Part shown: piece by piece, positions 48,628-56,639 of the stretch
Layout: every line of letters begins with the position of its first letter
Position numbering within the stretch: position 1 is the stretch's first letter
Assembly (NCBI RefSeq): GCF_014650115.1
Contig: NZ_BMUI01000009.1
Coordinates: forward strand, 62,001 to 126,000
DNA from: Streptomyces olivaceoviridis
Lineage (GTDB): Bacteria; Actinomycetota; Actinomycetes; Streptomycetales; Streptomycetaceae
DNA: 64,000 nt
Direction: 5' to 3'
Notes under the pieces: model-generated
The model's database searches: none
What the model saw: only the letters and a program-made list of their open reading frames with translations
Told to the model about the DNA's origin: nothing
Made by a program: the position numbers and the translations under genes

Positions 48628-50141
48628 GCGCCCAGCCGCTTGCCGAGTCGCTGGTCCAGTCCGTCGACTGGCTCGCGATCGCCCCGCCCACCCTCACGGC
48701 CGTCGTGGCGCTCGTCGTCCTCGTCGCCGACCTGTTCCTGCCGGAGCCCCGCAAGGCCCTGCTCGGCTGGATCTCGGTCGCGGGCCTCGCCGCGGCGACC
48801 CTGCTGCTCCTGCCCCTCCTGGACGGCGACCGCAGCACCTTCTGCCTCACGGGCCCCGCACGCGCGTGCAGCTACACCGCCGACCACTTCACCCTCGTCA
48901 TCCAGTTCCTGGTCCTCGGCGGCGCCCTGCTGGCGGCCCTGCTCTCCATCACCCACCTGGACGACGAGCGGCGGCGCGTCCCCGCGGGCGAGTTCTGGTT
49001 CCTGCTGCTGTCCTCGGCGGCCGGTGCCGCCCTGCTGCCCGCCTCCCGGGACCTGGCCACCCTGATCGTCGCCCTGGAGGTCGCCTCCCTGCCGGCCTTC
49101 GCGCTCGTCGGCATCCGGCACGGCGACAAGCGGTCCTCCGAGGCCGCCCTGAAGTTCTTCCTCTCCTCGGTCACCGCCACCGCGGTCAGCCTGATGGGCA
49201 TCAGCTTCGTCTACGCCTCCACCGGCACCCTCTACCTCACCCAGGTCGCCCAACGCCTCCCGCACGTCGACGGACAGCTGCACACCCTCGCCCAGACCGG
49301 CGTCGTCCTCACCCTCGTCGGCTTCGCCTTCAAGACGGCCGCCGTACCCTTCCACTTCTGGGTGCCCGACACCTACGTGGGCGCGCCCCTGCCCGTCGCC
49401 GCGTACCTGTCCGTCGTCGGCAAGGCCGTCGGGTTCTCCGGGCTGATCCTCGTCACGGTCGTCGCGTTCCCGTCGTACGCCGACGTCTGGGGGCCCGCGC
49501 TCGCCGCCCTGGCCGCCCTCACCATGACCGTCGGCAACGTCGCCGCCCTGCGTCAGCAGGCCACACGCGCGTACAGCGCCGTACGGCTGCTCGCCTGGTC
49601 CTCCGTCGGCCAGGCCGGCTACCTGCTGGTGCCGATCGCCGCCGCCGGGTACACCAAGGACGCCCAGAAGGCGATCGGCTCCACGGTCGCGTACGCCCTG
49701 ATGTACGCCGCCGTGAACCTCGGCGCCTTCGCGGTGGCCGCCCTGGTGGGCCGCAGCCGCACCCTGAACCGGATCAGCGACTACCGGGGCCTGTACGCCA
49801 CCCATCCGATCGGCGCGCTCCTGCTGGCCTTCTTCCTGCTGTGCCTGGCCGGGCTGCCGCCGGGTGTCATCGGCCTGTTCGCCAAGGTCACCGTGTTCTC
49901 GGCGGCCGTCGACGCGGGCCTCGGCTGGCTCGCCGTCGTGATGGCCGTCAACGTCGTGATCGCCCTCTTCTACTACCTCCAGTGGACGGCCCTGCTGTTC
50001 CGCGCACCCGAGGGCGAGCCCGCCCGGCACCGCGTCCCGGCGCCCGTCACCGCCACCCTCGCCCTCACGGGAGCCGTCGCCGTCGCCCTCTCCGGAGCAC
50101 CCCAGCTGGTCCTCCGCTTCGCGGCCGGCGGACTGTTCTGA
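48624..50141 (+). CDS. nuoN2: NADH-quinone oxidoreductase subunit N, second cluster
   Basis: This is an antiporter-like subunit (505 aa) and the last of the cluster. Features are the Glu in VALEVASLPAFALVG, the Lys in FAFKTAAVPFHFWVPDTY, and AWSSVGQAGYLLVP. The ATG at 48624 overlaps nuoM2 by 4 bp and has AGGAGG at an 8-bp spacing. A hairpin-containing region follows the stop. Confidence 0.94.
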   Translation: MSAQPLAESLVQSVDWLAIAPPTLTAVVALVVLVADLFLPEPRKALLGWISVAGLAAATLLLLPLLDGDRSTFCLTGPARACSYTADHFTLVIQFLVLGGALLAALLSITHLDDERRRVPAGEFWFLLLSSAAGAALLPASRDLATLIVALEVASLPAFALVGIRHGDKRSSEAALKFFLSSVTATAVSLMGISFVYASTGTLYLTQVAQRLPHVDGQLHTLAQTGVVLTLVGFAFKTAAVPFHFWVPDTYVGAPLPVAAYLSVVGKAVGFSGLILVTVVAFPSYADVWGPALAALAALTMTVGNVAALRQQATRAYSAVRLLAWSSVGQAGYLLVPIAAAGYTKDAQKAIGSTVAYALMYAAVNLGAFAVAALVGRSRTLNRISDYRGLYATHPIGALLLAFFLLCLAGLPPGVIGLFAKVTVFSAAVDAGLGWLAVVMAVNVVIALFYYLQWTALLFRAPEGEPARHRVPAPVTATLALTGAVAVALSGAPQLVLRFAAGGLF

Positions 50142-50147
50142 GGAGTC

Positions 50148-50190
50148 GCCACGCGCGTGTGGGGCACTCGTGCCGGCACGCGCGCGTGGC
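50148..50190 (+). terminator. Nested inverted repeat after nuoN2
   Basis: GCCACGCGCG (50148-50157) pairs with CGCGCGTGGC (50181-50190), and inside it GGCAC-TC-GTGCC forms a second stem. It begins 6 bp after the nuoN2 stop and is well placed to end the second nuo transcript. Confidence 0.65.
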
Positions 50191-50330
50191 CGAACCCGCA
50201 CGTCACCCGGACGGCCGTCGCGCACCGCCGTACGCACCGGGGAACTCGTGGCCGCCGCCTGGCGTTGTCATCAGCGGGAGGGTCCACTGGATCAGAGTGT
50301 TCCCCAGCTGCACGACTTGGAGGGCGCACC

Positions 50331-51194
50331 GTGCACCGCCGGCACAACGGGCTCAGGACCGCCGTACTCCTCGGGGGACTGTCCGCACTCATCATCGTCA
50401 TCGGTAGCTTCTTCGGCCGCGCGGGACTCGTCGTCGCGGTCCTGGTCGCTCTGGGCACGAACGCGTACGCGTACTGGAACAGCGACAAGCTGGCCCTGCG
50501 CGCGATGCGCGCCCGCCCGGTCAGCGAGTTCGAGGCGCCGGCGCTGTACCGGATGGTGCGGGAACTGTCCACGCAGGCCCGCCAGCCCATGCCCCGGCTG
50601 TACATCTCGCCGACGGAGGCCCCGAACGCCTTCGCCACGGGCCGCAACCCGCGCAACGCGGCCGTGTGCTGCACGGAAGGCATCCTGCGCCTGCTGGACG
50701 AGCGGGAGCTGCGCGGCGTCATCGGCCACGAACTGAGCCATGTCTACAACCGGGACATCCTGATCTCCTCGGTCGCCGGCGCGCTCGCCTCGGTGATCAT
50801 GTTCCTGGTCAACTTCGCCTGGCTGATCCCGGTCGGCCGCTCGGACGACGACGACGGCCCCGGCCTGTTGGGCGTGCTGCTGATCATGATCCTCGGCCCG
50901 CTCGCCGCCACCCTGATCCAGCTGGCCATCAGCCGCTCCCGGGAGTACGAGGCGGACGCCTCCGGCGCCCAGCTCACCGGCGACCCGCTCGCCCTGGCCG
51001 GCGCCCTGCGCAAGCTGGAGACGGGCACCCAGCAATTGCCGCTGCCCCCCGAGCCCCGGATCGAGACGGCGAGCCACATGATGATCGCGAATCCCTTCCG
51101 TCCGGGCCAGGGACTGTCCAAGATGTTCTCCACGCACCCGCCGATGGCAGAGCGCATCGCCCGGCTCGAAAAGATGGCGGGCGGCCACCGGTGA
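50331..51194 (+). CDS. htpX: HtpX-like M48 membrane metalloprotease
   Basis: This is a zinc metalloprotease of the HtpX family (287 aa, the typical length) that degrades damaged membrane proteins. Two N-terminal helices span residues about 8-28 and 30-48. The zinc site is HELSH (133-137). A helical hairpin near 150-200 follows, then SREYEADASGAQLTGDP with the third ligand Glu, and FSTHPPMAERIARLE. The GTG at 50331 has GGAGGG 7 bp upstream. The longer open frame upstream runs through the intergenic repeat and is not used. Confidence 0.93.
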   Translation: MHRRHNGLRTAVLLGGLSALIIVIGSFFGRAGLVVAVLVALGTNAYAYWNSDKLALRAMRARPVSEFEAPALYRMVRELSTQARQPMPRLYISPTEAPNAFATGRNPRNAAVCCTEGILRLLDERELRGVIGHELSHVYNRDILISSVAGALASVIMFLVNFAWLIPVGRSDDDDGPGLLGVLLIMILGPLAATLIQLAISRSREYEADASGAQLTGDPLALAGALRKLETGTQQLPLPPEPRIETASHMMIANPFRPGQGLSKMFSTHPPMAERIARLEKMAGGHR

Positions 51195-51370
51195 AGGCCG
51201 TATTCACCGTTTCGGTGGCCGTTGTTTCCGACCTCGTGAGCCGCGCGGAATCCTGAGGCTGTCCGGGGGAAAACGCGGGCGTCACCGCGTGCCTGTGGAT
51301 TGTCCAAGGCCCGCCGTCGTCATCCTGTCCTTCGAGAATGCGGCACCAGGGACGACGAAAGGTTGGCCGA

Positions 51371-51829
51371 GTGAAGCTCACCAAGCGGTTCGCCGCGATC
51401 AGTACCGCCGCGATCACGGTGGTGCTCTTCAGCGCCGGCGGCGCACAGGCTCAGGGCGACGGGGGACTCCTGTCACGCCTGGGCGTCACGTCACTGCTCC
51501 AGGCCCCCTACGGCGGGGGACAGGAAGGCACCGACACGCAGAGCACCACGAACACGACCACCCGCAATAACACCAACAACAATAATAACAACAATGCCGG
51601 TAATGGGGTGAACAACAACAACAATAACAACAACAACGGGGACAGGAACACGACTACCAACACCAACAACAACAACATTCTCGCCGGGACCCAGGCGCAG
51701 GACGGCGGGGGACTTCTCTCGCTTCTGGGCGTCCCGCCACTCCTCCAGATCTGTTACCCCACGGGGCAGGCCGCACAGGGGAACAGCACCTTCACCGGCA
51801 GCCAGAACATCAACTGCAAATTCAGTTGA
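51371..51829 (+). CDS. Secreted Asn-rich protein 1
   Basis: This is a small exported protein of unknown function (152 aa). A signal peptide covers residues 1-28 (VKLTKRFAAI... ending AQAQ). The mature part has two copies of a hydrophobic motif: DGGLLSRLGVTSLLQAPY, and after the middle region GGGLLSLLGVPPLLQICY. Between them is a low-complexity stretch of Asn runs broken by Thr, Gly and Asp, encoded by AAC with some AAT. There are two Cys near the C-terminus. GAAAGG lies 8 bp before the GTG at 51371. It converges with the LAL regulator gene. A second Asn-rich secreted gene lies on the far side of that regulator. Confidence 0.75.
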   Translation: MKLTKRFAAISTAAITVVLFSAGGAQAQGDGGLLSRLGVTSLLQAPYGGGQEGTDTQSTTNTTTRNNTNNNNNNNAGNGVNNNNNNNNNGDRNTTTNTNNNNILAGTQAQDGGGLLSLLGVPPLLQICYPTGQAAQGNSTFTGSQNINCKFS

Positions 51830-51852
51830 GGTGACGAATCCGTCGCGCAGCC

Positions 51853-54444
51853 CTATTCGCGCTCGGGATGGTGGAGCTTGCGCGCGGCTTCGTGGCGGGT
51901 GTGGACGTTGAGCTTGATCAGTACGGCCCCCACGTGATGCCCCGCCGTCTTGGGGCTGATGTAGAGGCGGGCGGCGATCTCGGCGTCCGAAAGGCCCTCG
52001 TCCAGCAGCTTCAGGACGTCCATCTCCCGGTTGGTGAGCCGGTACGGATTGGCCCGGGTGGCCGGCCGTGGGCCTCGCCGGATCGGGCGGACACCGCGGG
52101 CACGCATCACAGAGCGGGTGCGAGCCACGGCCGGCCGGGCACCGAGGGCCTCGAAGGCGGTCAGGGCCTGGCGCAGCGCGGGCGCGTCACCGGACAGACG
52201 GGCCAGCGCGGCGTCGTACGGGCAGCCGAGCCCGTCCCATCGTGCCGCGGCGCCGGCCCAGTCGCCGGCCAGTTCCAGCGCGTACGGTCCGGCCGCCGGG
52301 ACCCGCGGAGGCTCTCCTCCGGCGCGGCGGATCCAACAGGCCAGGGGACCGGACAGCCAGGGATGGGTACGGTTCGCCAGCGCGGCCAGACCGCGTCGGC
52401 CATCGGCCTGAACCTGCTCGTGATCACCGGCCAGCCAGGCCGCCTCGACCCGGGCCTCCCACCCCAGGCCCGTGTCGAGCAGGCACTCCGGATCGACCAG
52501 GCTCGCCGCTTGGTCCAGCAGCGGCCACGCCTCGGGCCTGCCCTGGCGGGCCCGCACCAGGCCCAGCACGGTCAACGCCAGGGCCCGGGCGACCGGGGGC
52601 GAGCCGGGGTGGGACAGGACCTTCTCCGAGACATCGGCGGCCTGCGGCCACAGGCCCTGGTGGAGCAGCCCCCAACTGCCCCAGGCCCTCGCGCACAGCA
52701 GGTAGGCCGGCAGGCCGCGATCGAGGCAGTAGGTCTCCGCCCGGCTCACGGCCGCGGTCGACCGGGCGGCATCCCGCCGCAACGCGGCCAGCCAGCACAT
52801 GACGAGCGTCATGGAGCCCGTGTCCGGCGACAGGTCACGCGCCCTCGCCTCGGACACCGCCTGCTCGCAGTCCTCCCAGCCGTGCCCTTCGCTCAGCAAG
52901 TGTGCCGCCGCGGCATGGAAGCGCGCCTGGACGACCACCCCCGCATCGCCGGAGCGCTCACCCACAGCGATCGCCTTGTCGGCGTAGGCGGCGACCGCCG
53001 CCACGCCCTCATGCGCGTAGCAGGCCAGTTGACAGAGGTTCAGGTACGCCCTCGCCAACTCCCTGCCCGGTGTCAGCCCTTCGAGTACCCGCACCGCGTC
53101 CAGGCCGGTCTGCCTGGCCTCGGCGGCACGCCCGGCCGGCCACAACCAGCACGACAGCCAGCGCAGGTCATCGCCCTCACGCAACCGGTCGCCGAGCGTA
53201 CGGCGCAGCCTCACCGCCGTACGGCACGACGCGATCCCCTCGTCGAGCTGGCTGGAGAGGAGAGATGCCTGGGAATGGCCCTCCAGCAGGGAGATATGCC
53301 GCTCGGGCGGCAGGCGGTCGGCGTACCGCAGGGCACGGGCGTACTGGCCGGCGGCTTCCCGGTGCGCGCCCAGCGCGGCGGCACGGACGGCCGCCGCGGG
53401 CGCGTACTCCAACACGGCGGCCGGGTCCCCGGCGCCGTCGGCGTGATCCGCCAGCAGCGGCAGATCCTCCGCGGCAACCGGGCCGGACCGCATCGCCACC
53501 AGCACCTGCCGGTGGACCCGCAGACGGTAGGCGGCAGGCACGGCCTCCAGCACCGCCAGCCGGGTCAGTTCATGGCGGAACTCCGTCACCTGTCCATGGC
53601 TGCGCACGATGCCGCAGGCCGCGGCCTCGTCGAGGGCCTCCTCCGGGGCCGGCAGGATGCCGGCCAGCAGGGGCAGCGGGACCCGGGCCCCCAGGACGGC
53701 CAGGACGTCGACCACCCTGCGCGCCGCGCCCGACAGGCCCGCCAGGCGGCCGGCGACGGCCTCGCGCACGGTGGCCGGGACGGGGTCGGCGGGCGCGGCC
53801 AGGATCTCGGCGACGATGAAGGGGTTGCCGGCGGAGAGGCGGTACAGCTGCTCGGTGTCCACGGTGCGTCCTGTGGCCAGCCGGGCGACGGCCTCGCGGC
53901 TCAAGAGGGCCAGATCGTGGCGGTAGACCCAGGGATAGCCGGCCAGGGTGCCGAGGAGGGCGGTCAGGCCGTGGGTGCGGCCGATCTCGTCGTCGCGGTA
54001 CGTGGCCAGAATCAGCGCCGGAACGTTCGGCAGGCGTCGGACCAGGTACCGCAGCAGGTCCATCGTGGCCTCGTCGGCCCAGTGGATGTCCTCGACCACC
54101 AGCAGGCTGGGGTAGGCGCTCAGGTCGGCGAGCAGGCAGTCGTAGACCTCGTCAGAACGGCCGGAGCCGGTCAGCGTGTCCGTCAGGGCGGTACGCGCCT
54201 CCCGGCCCAGGCGCGGAGCCAGGTCCAGCAGAGGACCCAGGGGCCGGGGGGAGGCGAGCGGGTCGCAGGCGCCGATCACGACCCGGACGTGGGGATCGGC
54301 CAGTTGGGCGAGACGGTGGACGACGGCGGTTTTGCCGATGCCGGCCTCGCCGCGGACAAGGGCCAGGCGTCCGGGGCCACTCACGGCTGCCTTCAGGTGA
54401 CCGGTGAGGTCCTGGAGTACGGCCTCTCGCTCTAGAAGGTCCAT
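51853..54444 (-). CDS. LAL-family (large ATP-binding LuxR) regulator
   Basis: This is a large transcriptional activator (863 aa). The N-terminal AAA-type ATPase domain has Walker A GEAGIGKT (residues 32-39) and Walker B LLVVEDIHWAD. A long helical middle region with TPR-like repeats follows. The C-terminal LuxR helix-turn-helix reads LTNREMDVLKLLDEGLSDAEIAARLYISPKTAGHHV. The ATG at 54444 is preceded in frame by a GTG. Such regulators usually control nearby secondary-metabolic or secreted-protein genes. Here the neighbours on both sides are Asn-rich secreted proteins. Ligand and targets are unknown. Confidence 0.9.
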   Translation of the reverse strand: MDLLEREAVLQDLTGHLKAAVSGPGRLALVRGEAGIGKTAVVHRLAQLADPHVRVVIGACDPLASPRPLGPLLDLAPRLGREARTALTDTLTGSGRSDEVYDCLLADLSAYPSLLVVEDIHWADEATMDLLRYLVRRLPNVPALILATYRDDEIGRTHGLTALLGTLAGYPWVYRHDLALLSREAVARLATGRTVDTEQLYRLSAGNPFIVAEILAAPADPVPATVREAVAGRLAGLSGAARRVVDVLAVLGARVPLPLLAGILPAPEEALDEAAACGIVRSHGQVTEFRHELTRLAVLEAVPAAYRLRVHRQVLVAMRSGPVAAEDLPLLADHADGAGDPAAVLEYAPAAAVRAAALGAHREAAGQYARALRYADRLPPERHISLLEGHSQASLLSSQLDEGIASCRTAVRLRRTLGDRLREGDDLRWLSCWLWPAGRAAEARQTGLDAVRVLEGLTPGRELARAYLNLCQLACYAHEGVAAVAAYADKAIAVGERSGDAGVVVQARFHAAAAHLLSEGHGWEDCEQAVSEARARDLSPDTGSMTLVMCWLAALRRDAARSTAAVSRAETYCLDRGLPAYLLCARAWGSWGLLHQGLWPQAADVSEKVLSHPGSPPVARALALTVLGLVRARQGRPEAWPLLDQAASLVDPECLLDTGLGWEARVEAAWLAGDHEQVQADGRRGLAALANRTHPWLSGPLACWIRRAGGEPPRVPAAGPYALELAGDWAGAAARWDGLGCPYDAALARLSGDAPALRQALTAFEALGARPAVARTRSVMRARGVRPIRRGPRPATRANPYRLTNREMDVLKLLDEGLSDAEIAARLYISPKTAGHHVGAVLIKLNVHTRHEAARKLHHPERE

Positions 54445-54851
54445 CACCAGTCAGTTTGCTCCGGTGGCCGGAGCCGCGCAAAAGATCCAGACCCGATCAC
54501 GAACCCCGGGCGGGTGGGGTCTTGTCGCGGACTGCCGGGCGGTACGTGGGGTGCGCCGGACTATGAGGTGGGGTGGCCCGGGTGGAACTTGGGGTGCTCA
54601 CCCGATGCGCCCGCCGACCACGGCTGGGCATGCTGGCCAGAGAGTGTCGGACCCGGGTATCCGAGTTCGCGGCACCGGGCGGTCCGCGCCGAGCGCGCCA
54701 CCTGTCCTGTGCCTCCGGAACGACTCTGGCGGTGCATGCAGCACCTGCATACTCCCGGGAACCGATCTGGCAGGGCATTGCCACGGCGGATGCCTTCATC
54801 ACCGAAATGGACTGCGATCCACGACGTCCATGCACGCGGAAAGGAAACATC
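54445..54851. other. Promoter region of the poly-Asn gene, with a palindrome
   Basis: This 407-bp divergent gap lies between the LAL gene and the poly-Asn gene. It is not convincingly coding. ATGCAG-CAC-CTGCAT (54736-54750) is a perfect 6-3-6 inverted repeat about 100 bp upstream of the poly-Asn start. It is a candidate operator, perhaps for the adjacent LAL regulator. A GTGGGGTG/CGTGGGG-like sequence repeats near 54545-54590. Confidence 0.5.
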
Positions 54852-55343
54852 ATGGCGAACAAGTACGCCAAGCGCGCGGCCCTGATAGCCGCATCGGCAG
54901 CTCTGGCAGCGGGAGGCGCCCTGGTGCCGTCGAGCTCCTTCGCCGCTCCGGCACCCACCGGAATCCACGCGATGGCGCCGAGCGATCACGGCGGAAACAA
55001 CAACAACAACAATAACAACAACAACGGCAGGGGCGGAAACAACAACAATAACAACAACAACAACGGACGAGGCGGGAACAACAACAACAATAACAACAAC
55101 AACGGGCGCGGCGGAAACAACAACAACAATAACAACAACAACGGCAGGGGTGGAAACAACAACAATAATAACAACAACAACGGACGAGGCGGGAACAACA
55201 ACAACAATAACAATAACAACGGCGGAGGTGGGAACAACAACAACAATAACAACAACAACGGCGGTGGCGGGAACAACAACAACAACAATAACAACAACAA
55301 CGGCGGTGGCGGAAACAACAACAATAACAACAACAACGGCTGA
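54852..55343 (+). CDS. Secreted poly-asparagine protein (protein 2)
   Basis: This is an exported protein of unknown function (163 aa). Residues 1-32 form a signal peptide (Lys/Arg start, Ala-rich core, ending SSSFAAPA). After ~16 residues it consists only of nine asparagine runs (10, 9, 9, 9, 9, 9, 9, 10 and 8 residues) separated by GRGG (five) or GGGG (three) spacers. That makes 82 Asn in 114 residues. Such composition is typical of prion-like or gel-forming sequences; whether it aggregates is inference. GAAAGGAAAC precedes the ATG at 54852 by 4 bp. It is divergent from the LAL regulator. Confidence 0.8.
   Translation: MANKYAKRAALIAASAALAAGGALVPSSSFAAPAPTGIHAMAPSDHGGNNNNNNNNNNGRGGNNNNNNNNNGRGGNNNNNNNNNGRGGNNNNNNNNNGRGGNNNNNNNNNGRGGNNNNNNNNNGGGGNNNNNNNNNGGGGNNNNNNNNNNGGGGNNNNNNNNG
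54996..55337 (+). repeat. 39-bp tandem repeat encoding the Asn/Gly blocks
   Basis: The unit is nine Asn codons plus a four-residue spacer (39 bp). In almost every block one AAT sits at the same position among AAC codons, showing duplication at the DNA level. The spacer codons repeat in order (GGCAGGGGCGGA, GGACGAGGCGGG, GGGCGCGGCGGA, then GGCAGGGGTGGA, GGACGAGGCGGG), which indicates a higher-order duplication of three units. The stretch is far lower in GC than the surrounding DNA. Confidence 0.93.
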
Positions 55344-55441
55344 ACTTGAGGGTTCGGCGGCCGGGTGTCCGAATTTCCCTGGCCGCCGGACTGTCGCGTT
55401 CGCGCCTCGCGGCGCTCCGCCTGCCTGCGGCTCACAGGGTG

Positions 55442-55762
55442 ATGACGATGCAGAAAGCGGCCTTGCGCAGAGGCGTCCTTGCAGTAGCGGCGGCGACCTG
55501 CTGGACAGCCCTAGGCGCATGGGATGCCACGCCGAGTGAAGCAAGTGGCTCACTCGTGAATTCGACGACTCGGTGTTATGCGACGCGGGGAAACCCGGAC
55601 GATGTCGTGTGCTACCGGAATTCCTGGAAGGCGGAGTACAGGCACGGCGAAGTGGTCTACGTGCCTTTTCTCATTCAGGTACCCAAGCCTTCACATCCGC
55701 TGCCTGTGATTCTCGTCGACAGCCTGAATGACATTCATGCGAGCGACACCTGGGCCGCCTAG
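55442..55762 (+). CDS. Small secreted protein, function unknown
   Basis: This is a predicted exported protein (106 aa). The signal-like N-terminus is MTMQKAALRRGVLAVAAATC..., probably cleaved near PSEASG (about residue 31). The mature part has two cysteines (CYATRGNPDDVVC) that could form a disulfide, and a segment YVPFLIQVPKPS. No family is recognised. Starts at ATG 55442 or 55448 are possible, with AGGG immediately upstream of the first. Codon use is less GC-biased than in neighbours. It is the second exported product downstream of the LAL regulator and may share a transcript with the poly-Asn gene. Confidence 0.55.
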   Translation: MTMQKAALRRGVLAVAAATCWTALGAWDATPSEASGSLVNSTTRCYATRGNPDDVVCYRNSWKAEYRHGEVVYVPFLIQVPKPSHPLPVILVDSLNDIHASDTWAA

Positions 55763-55986
55763 GTGTCACAGCCGCCGTTCCCCCAGACCTCGTCACAGCC
55801 GCGGTCCGACTGGTGGGAATGCGAGGGAGCATGAGCCGGGGCTGCCGTCGAAGCGGTTTCCGGAGCGCCTAACGCGGCGGCGCCGGCCAGGAGAAGGCCG
55901 AGCGCGAACACCGTGAAGAGGTGTTTGGTGTGCTGTGTACCCGGACGGGTCGAACTGAGCCACCACATAAACCCATTGTCGGACAC
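55759..55986 (-). CDS. Small secreted peptide with two Cys, putative
   Basis: This is a putative exported peptide (75 aa from a GTG at 55986, or 69 aa from the ATG at 55968). A hydrophobic core (LFTVFALGLLLAGAAALGA) resembles a signal peptide. The predicted mature part is short, His/Ser-rich, and ends DRGCDEVWGNGGCDT with a possible disulfide. Its stop overlaps the stop of the convergent small secreted gene by 4 bp. No ribosome-binding site is clear. It could be a small bacteriocin-like or signalling peptide, but no family is recognised. Confidence 0.45.
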   Translation of the reverse strand: MSDNGFMWWLSSTRPGTQHTKHLFTVFALGLLLAGAAALGAPETASTAAPAHAPSHSHQSDRGCDEVWGNGGCDT

Positions 55987-56046
55987 TATTCGGGCTGCAT
56001 CCAGTTGAGCCGCGGCAAGGGAGACCGAGGCAATGAGGGGGTGAGC

Positions 56047-56448
56047 TCAACGTCCGCCGAATGCCTCGTCCGTGGGCACGACCTCCTGTCCCAGCGGCAT
56101 GAGCGAGATGGGAATGAGCTTCAGGTTCGCCCAGCCGAAGGGAATCCCGATGATCGACAGGAACAGGGGGATGCTCGTGATCAGGTGGGCCAGTGCGAGC
56201 CACCAGCCCGCGAAGACGACCCAGATGACATTGCCGACGCATGACGGCGCTCCGGCGTCGGGCCGTTGCACGGTGGTACGGCCGAACGGCCAGAGAACGA
56301 ACCCGGCGATGCGCAGCGACGCGATGCCGAACGGGATGGTGACGATCAGGACGAAGCAGATCAGGGCGGCGACCAGGTAACCGATCGCCATCCAGAGGCC
56401 GCAGAAGACGAGCCACAAGATGTTGAGCAGCAGGTTGAACACCTTCAT
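56047..56448 (-). CDS. YccF domain-containing membrane protein
   Basis: This is a small membrane protein (133 aa) with two YccF-type modules. Each has a hydrophobic helix (NLLLNILWLVFCGLWMAIGY; GNVIWVVFAGWWLALAHLIT) followed by a TIPFGIASLRIAGF or GIPFGWANLKLIPI loop. Function is unknown; E. coli YccF is an inner-membrane protein. The ATG at 56448 has GAGAGG 7 bp upstream and is preferred over the longer opening. Confidence 0.88.
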   Translation of the reverse strand: MKVFNLLLNILWLVFCGLWMAIGYLVAALICFVLIVTIPFGIASLRIAGFVLWPFGRTTVQRPDAGAPSCVGNVIWVVFAGWWLALAHLITSIPLFLSIIGIPFGWANLKLIPISLMPLGQEVVPTDEAFGGR

Positions 56449-56639
56449 GACCGGTACCTCTCCAGGCAGCTCGGTCGGCATGCCTGCTACCGCCAGTATC
56501 AGCGGATCACGCGCTCAGGAGGAAGCGGAGCGCTCTCACGGGGAGCGGTGCGCGCTGCTGTCGATCCTCGGGCGCCGGCGTGGCCGCTCTTGACGGCGCA
56601 CTGAGCCGAGACCCCGAGGATCGACCCTTCCGGCGTACG

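Noticed and set aside
51868..54435. Long plus-strand frame antisense to the LAL regulator
   Set aside because: Mirror frame of a GC-rich gene; low complexity with no family motif, whereas the minus strand has Walker and LuxR motifs.
54996..55337. CRISPR array
   Set aside because: The repeats are directly adjacent 39-bp coding units without unique spacers, in frame and with a signal peptide; no cas genes nearby.
54561..55553. Minus-strand frame with VVVIVVVV runs opposite the poly-Asn gene
   Set aside because: It is the complement of AAC/AAT repeats, giving Val/Ile runs by codon complement. It has no start context and no signal peptide.
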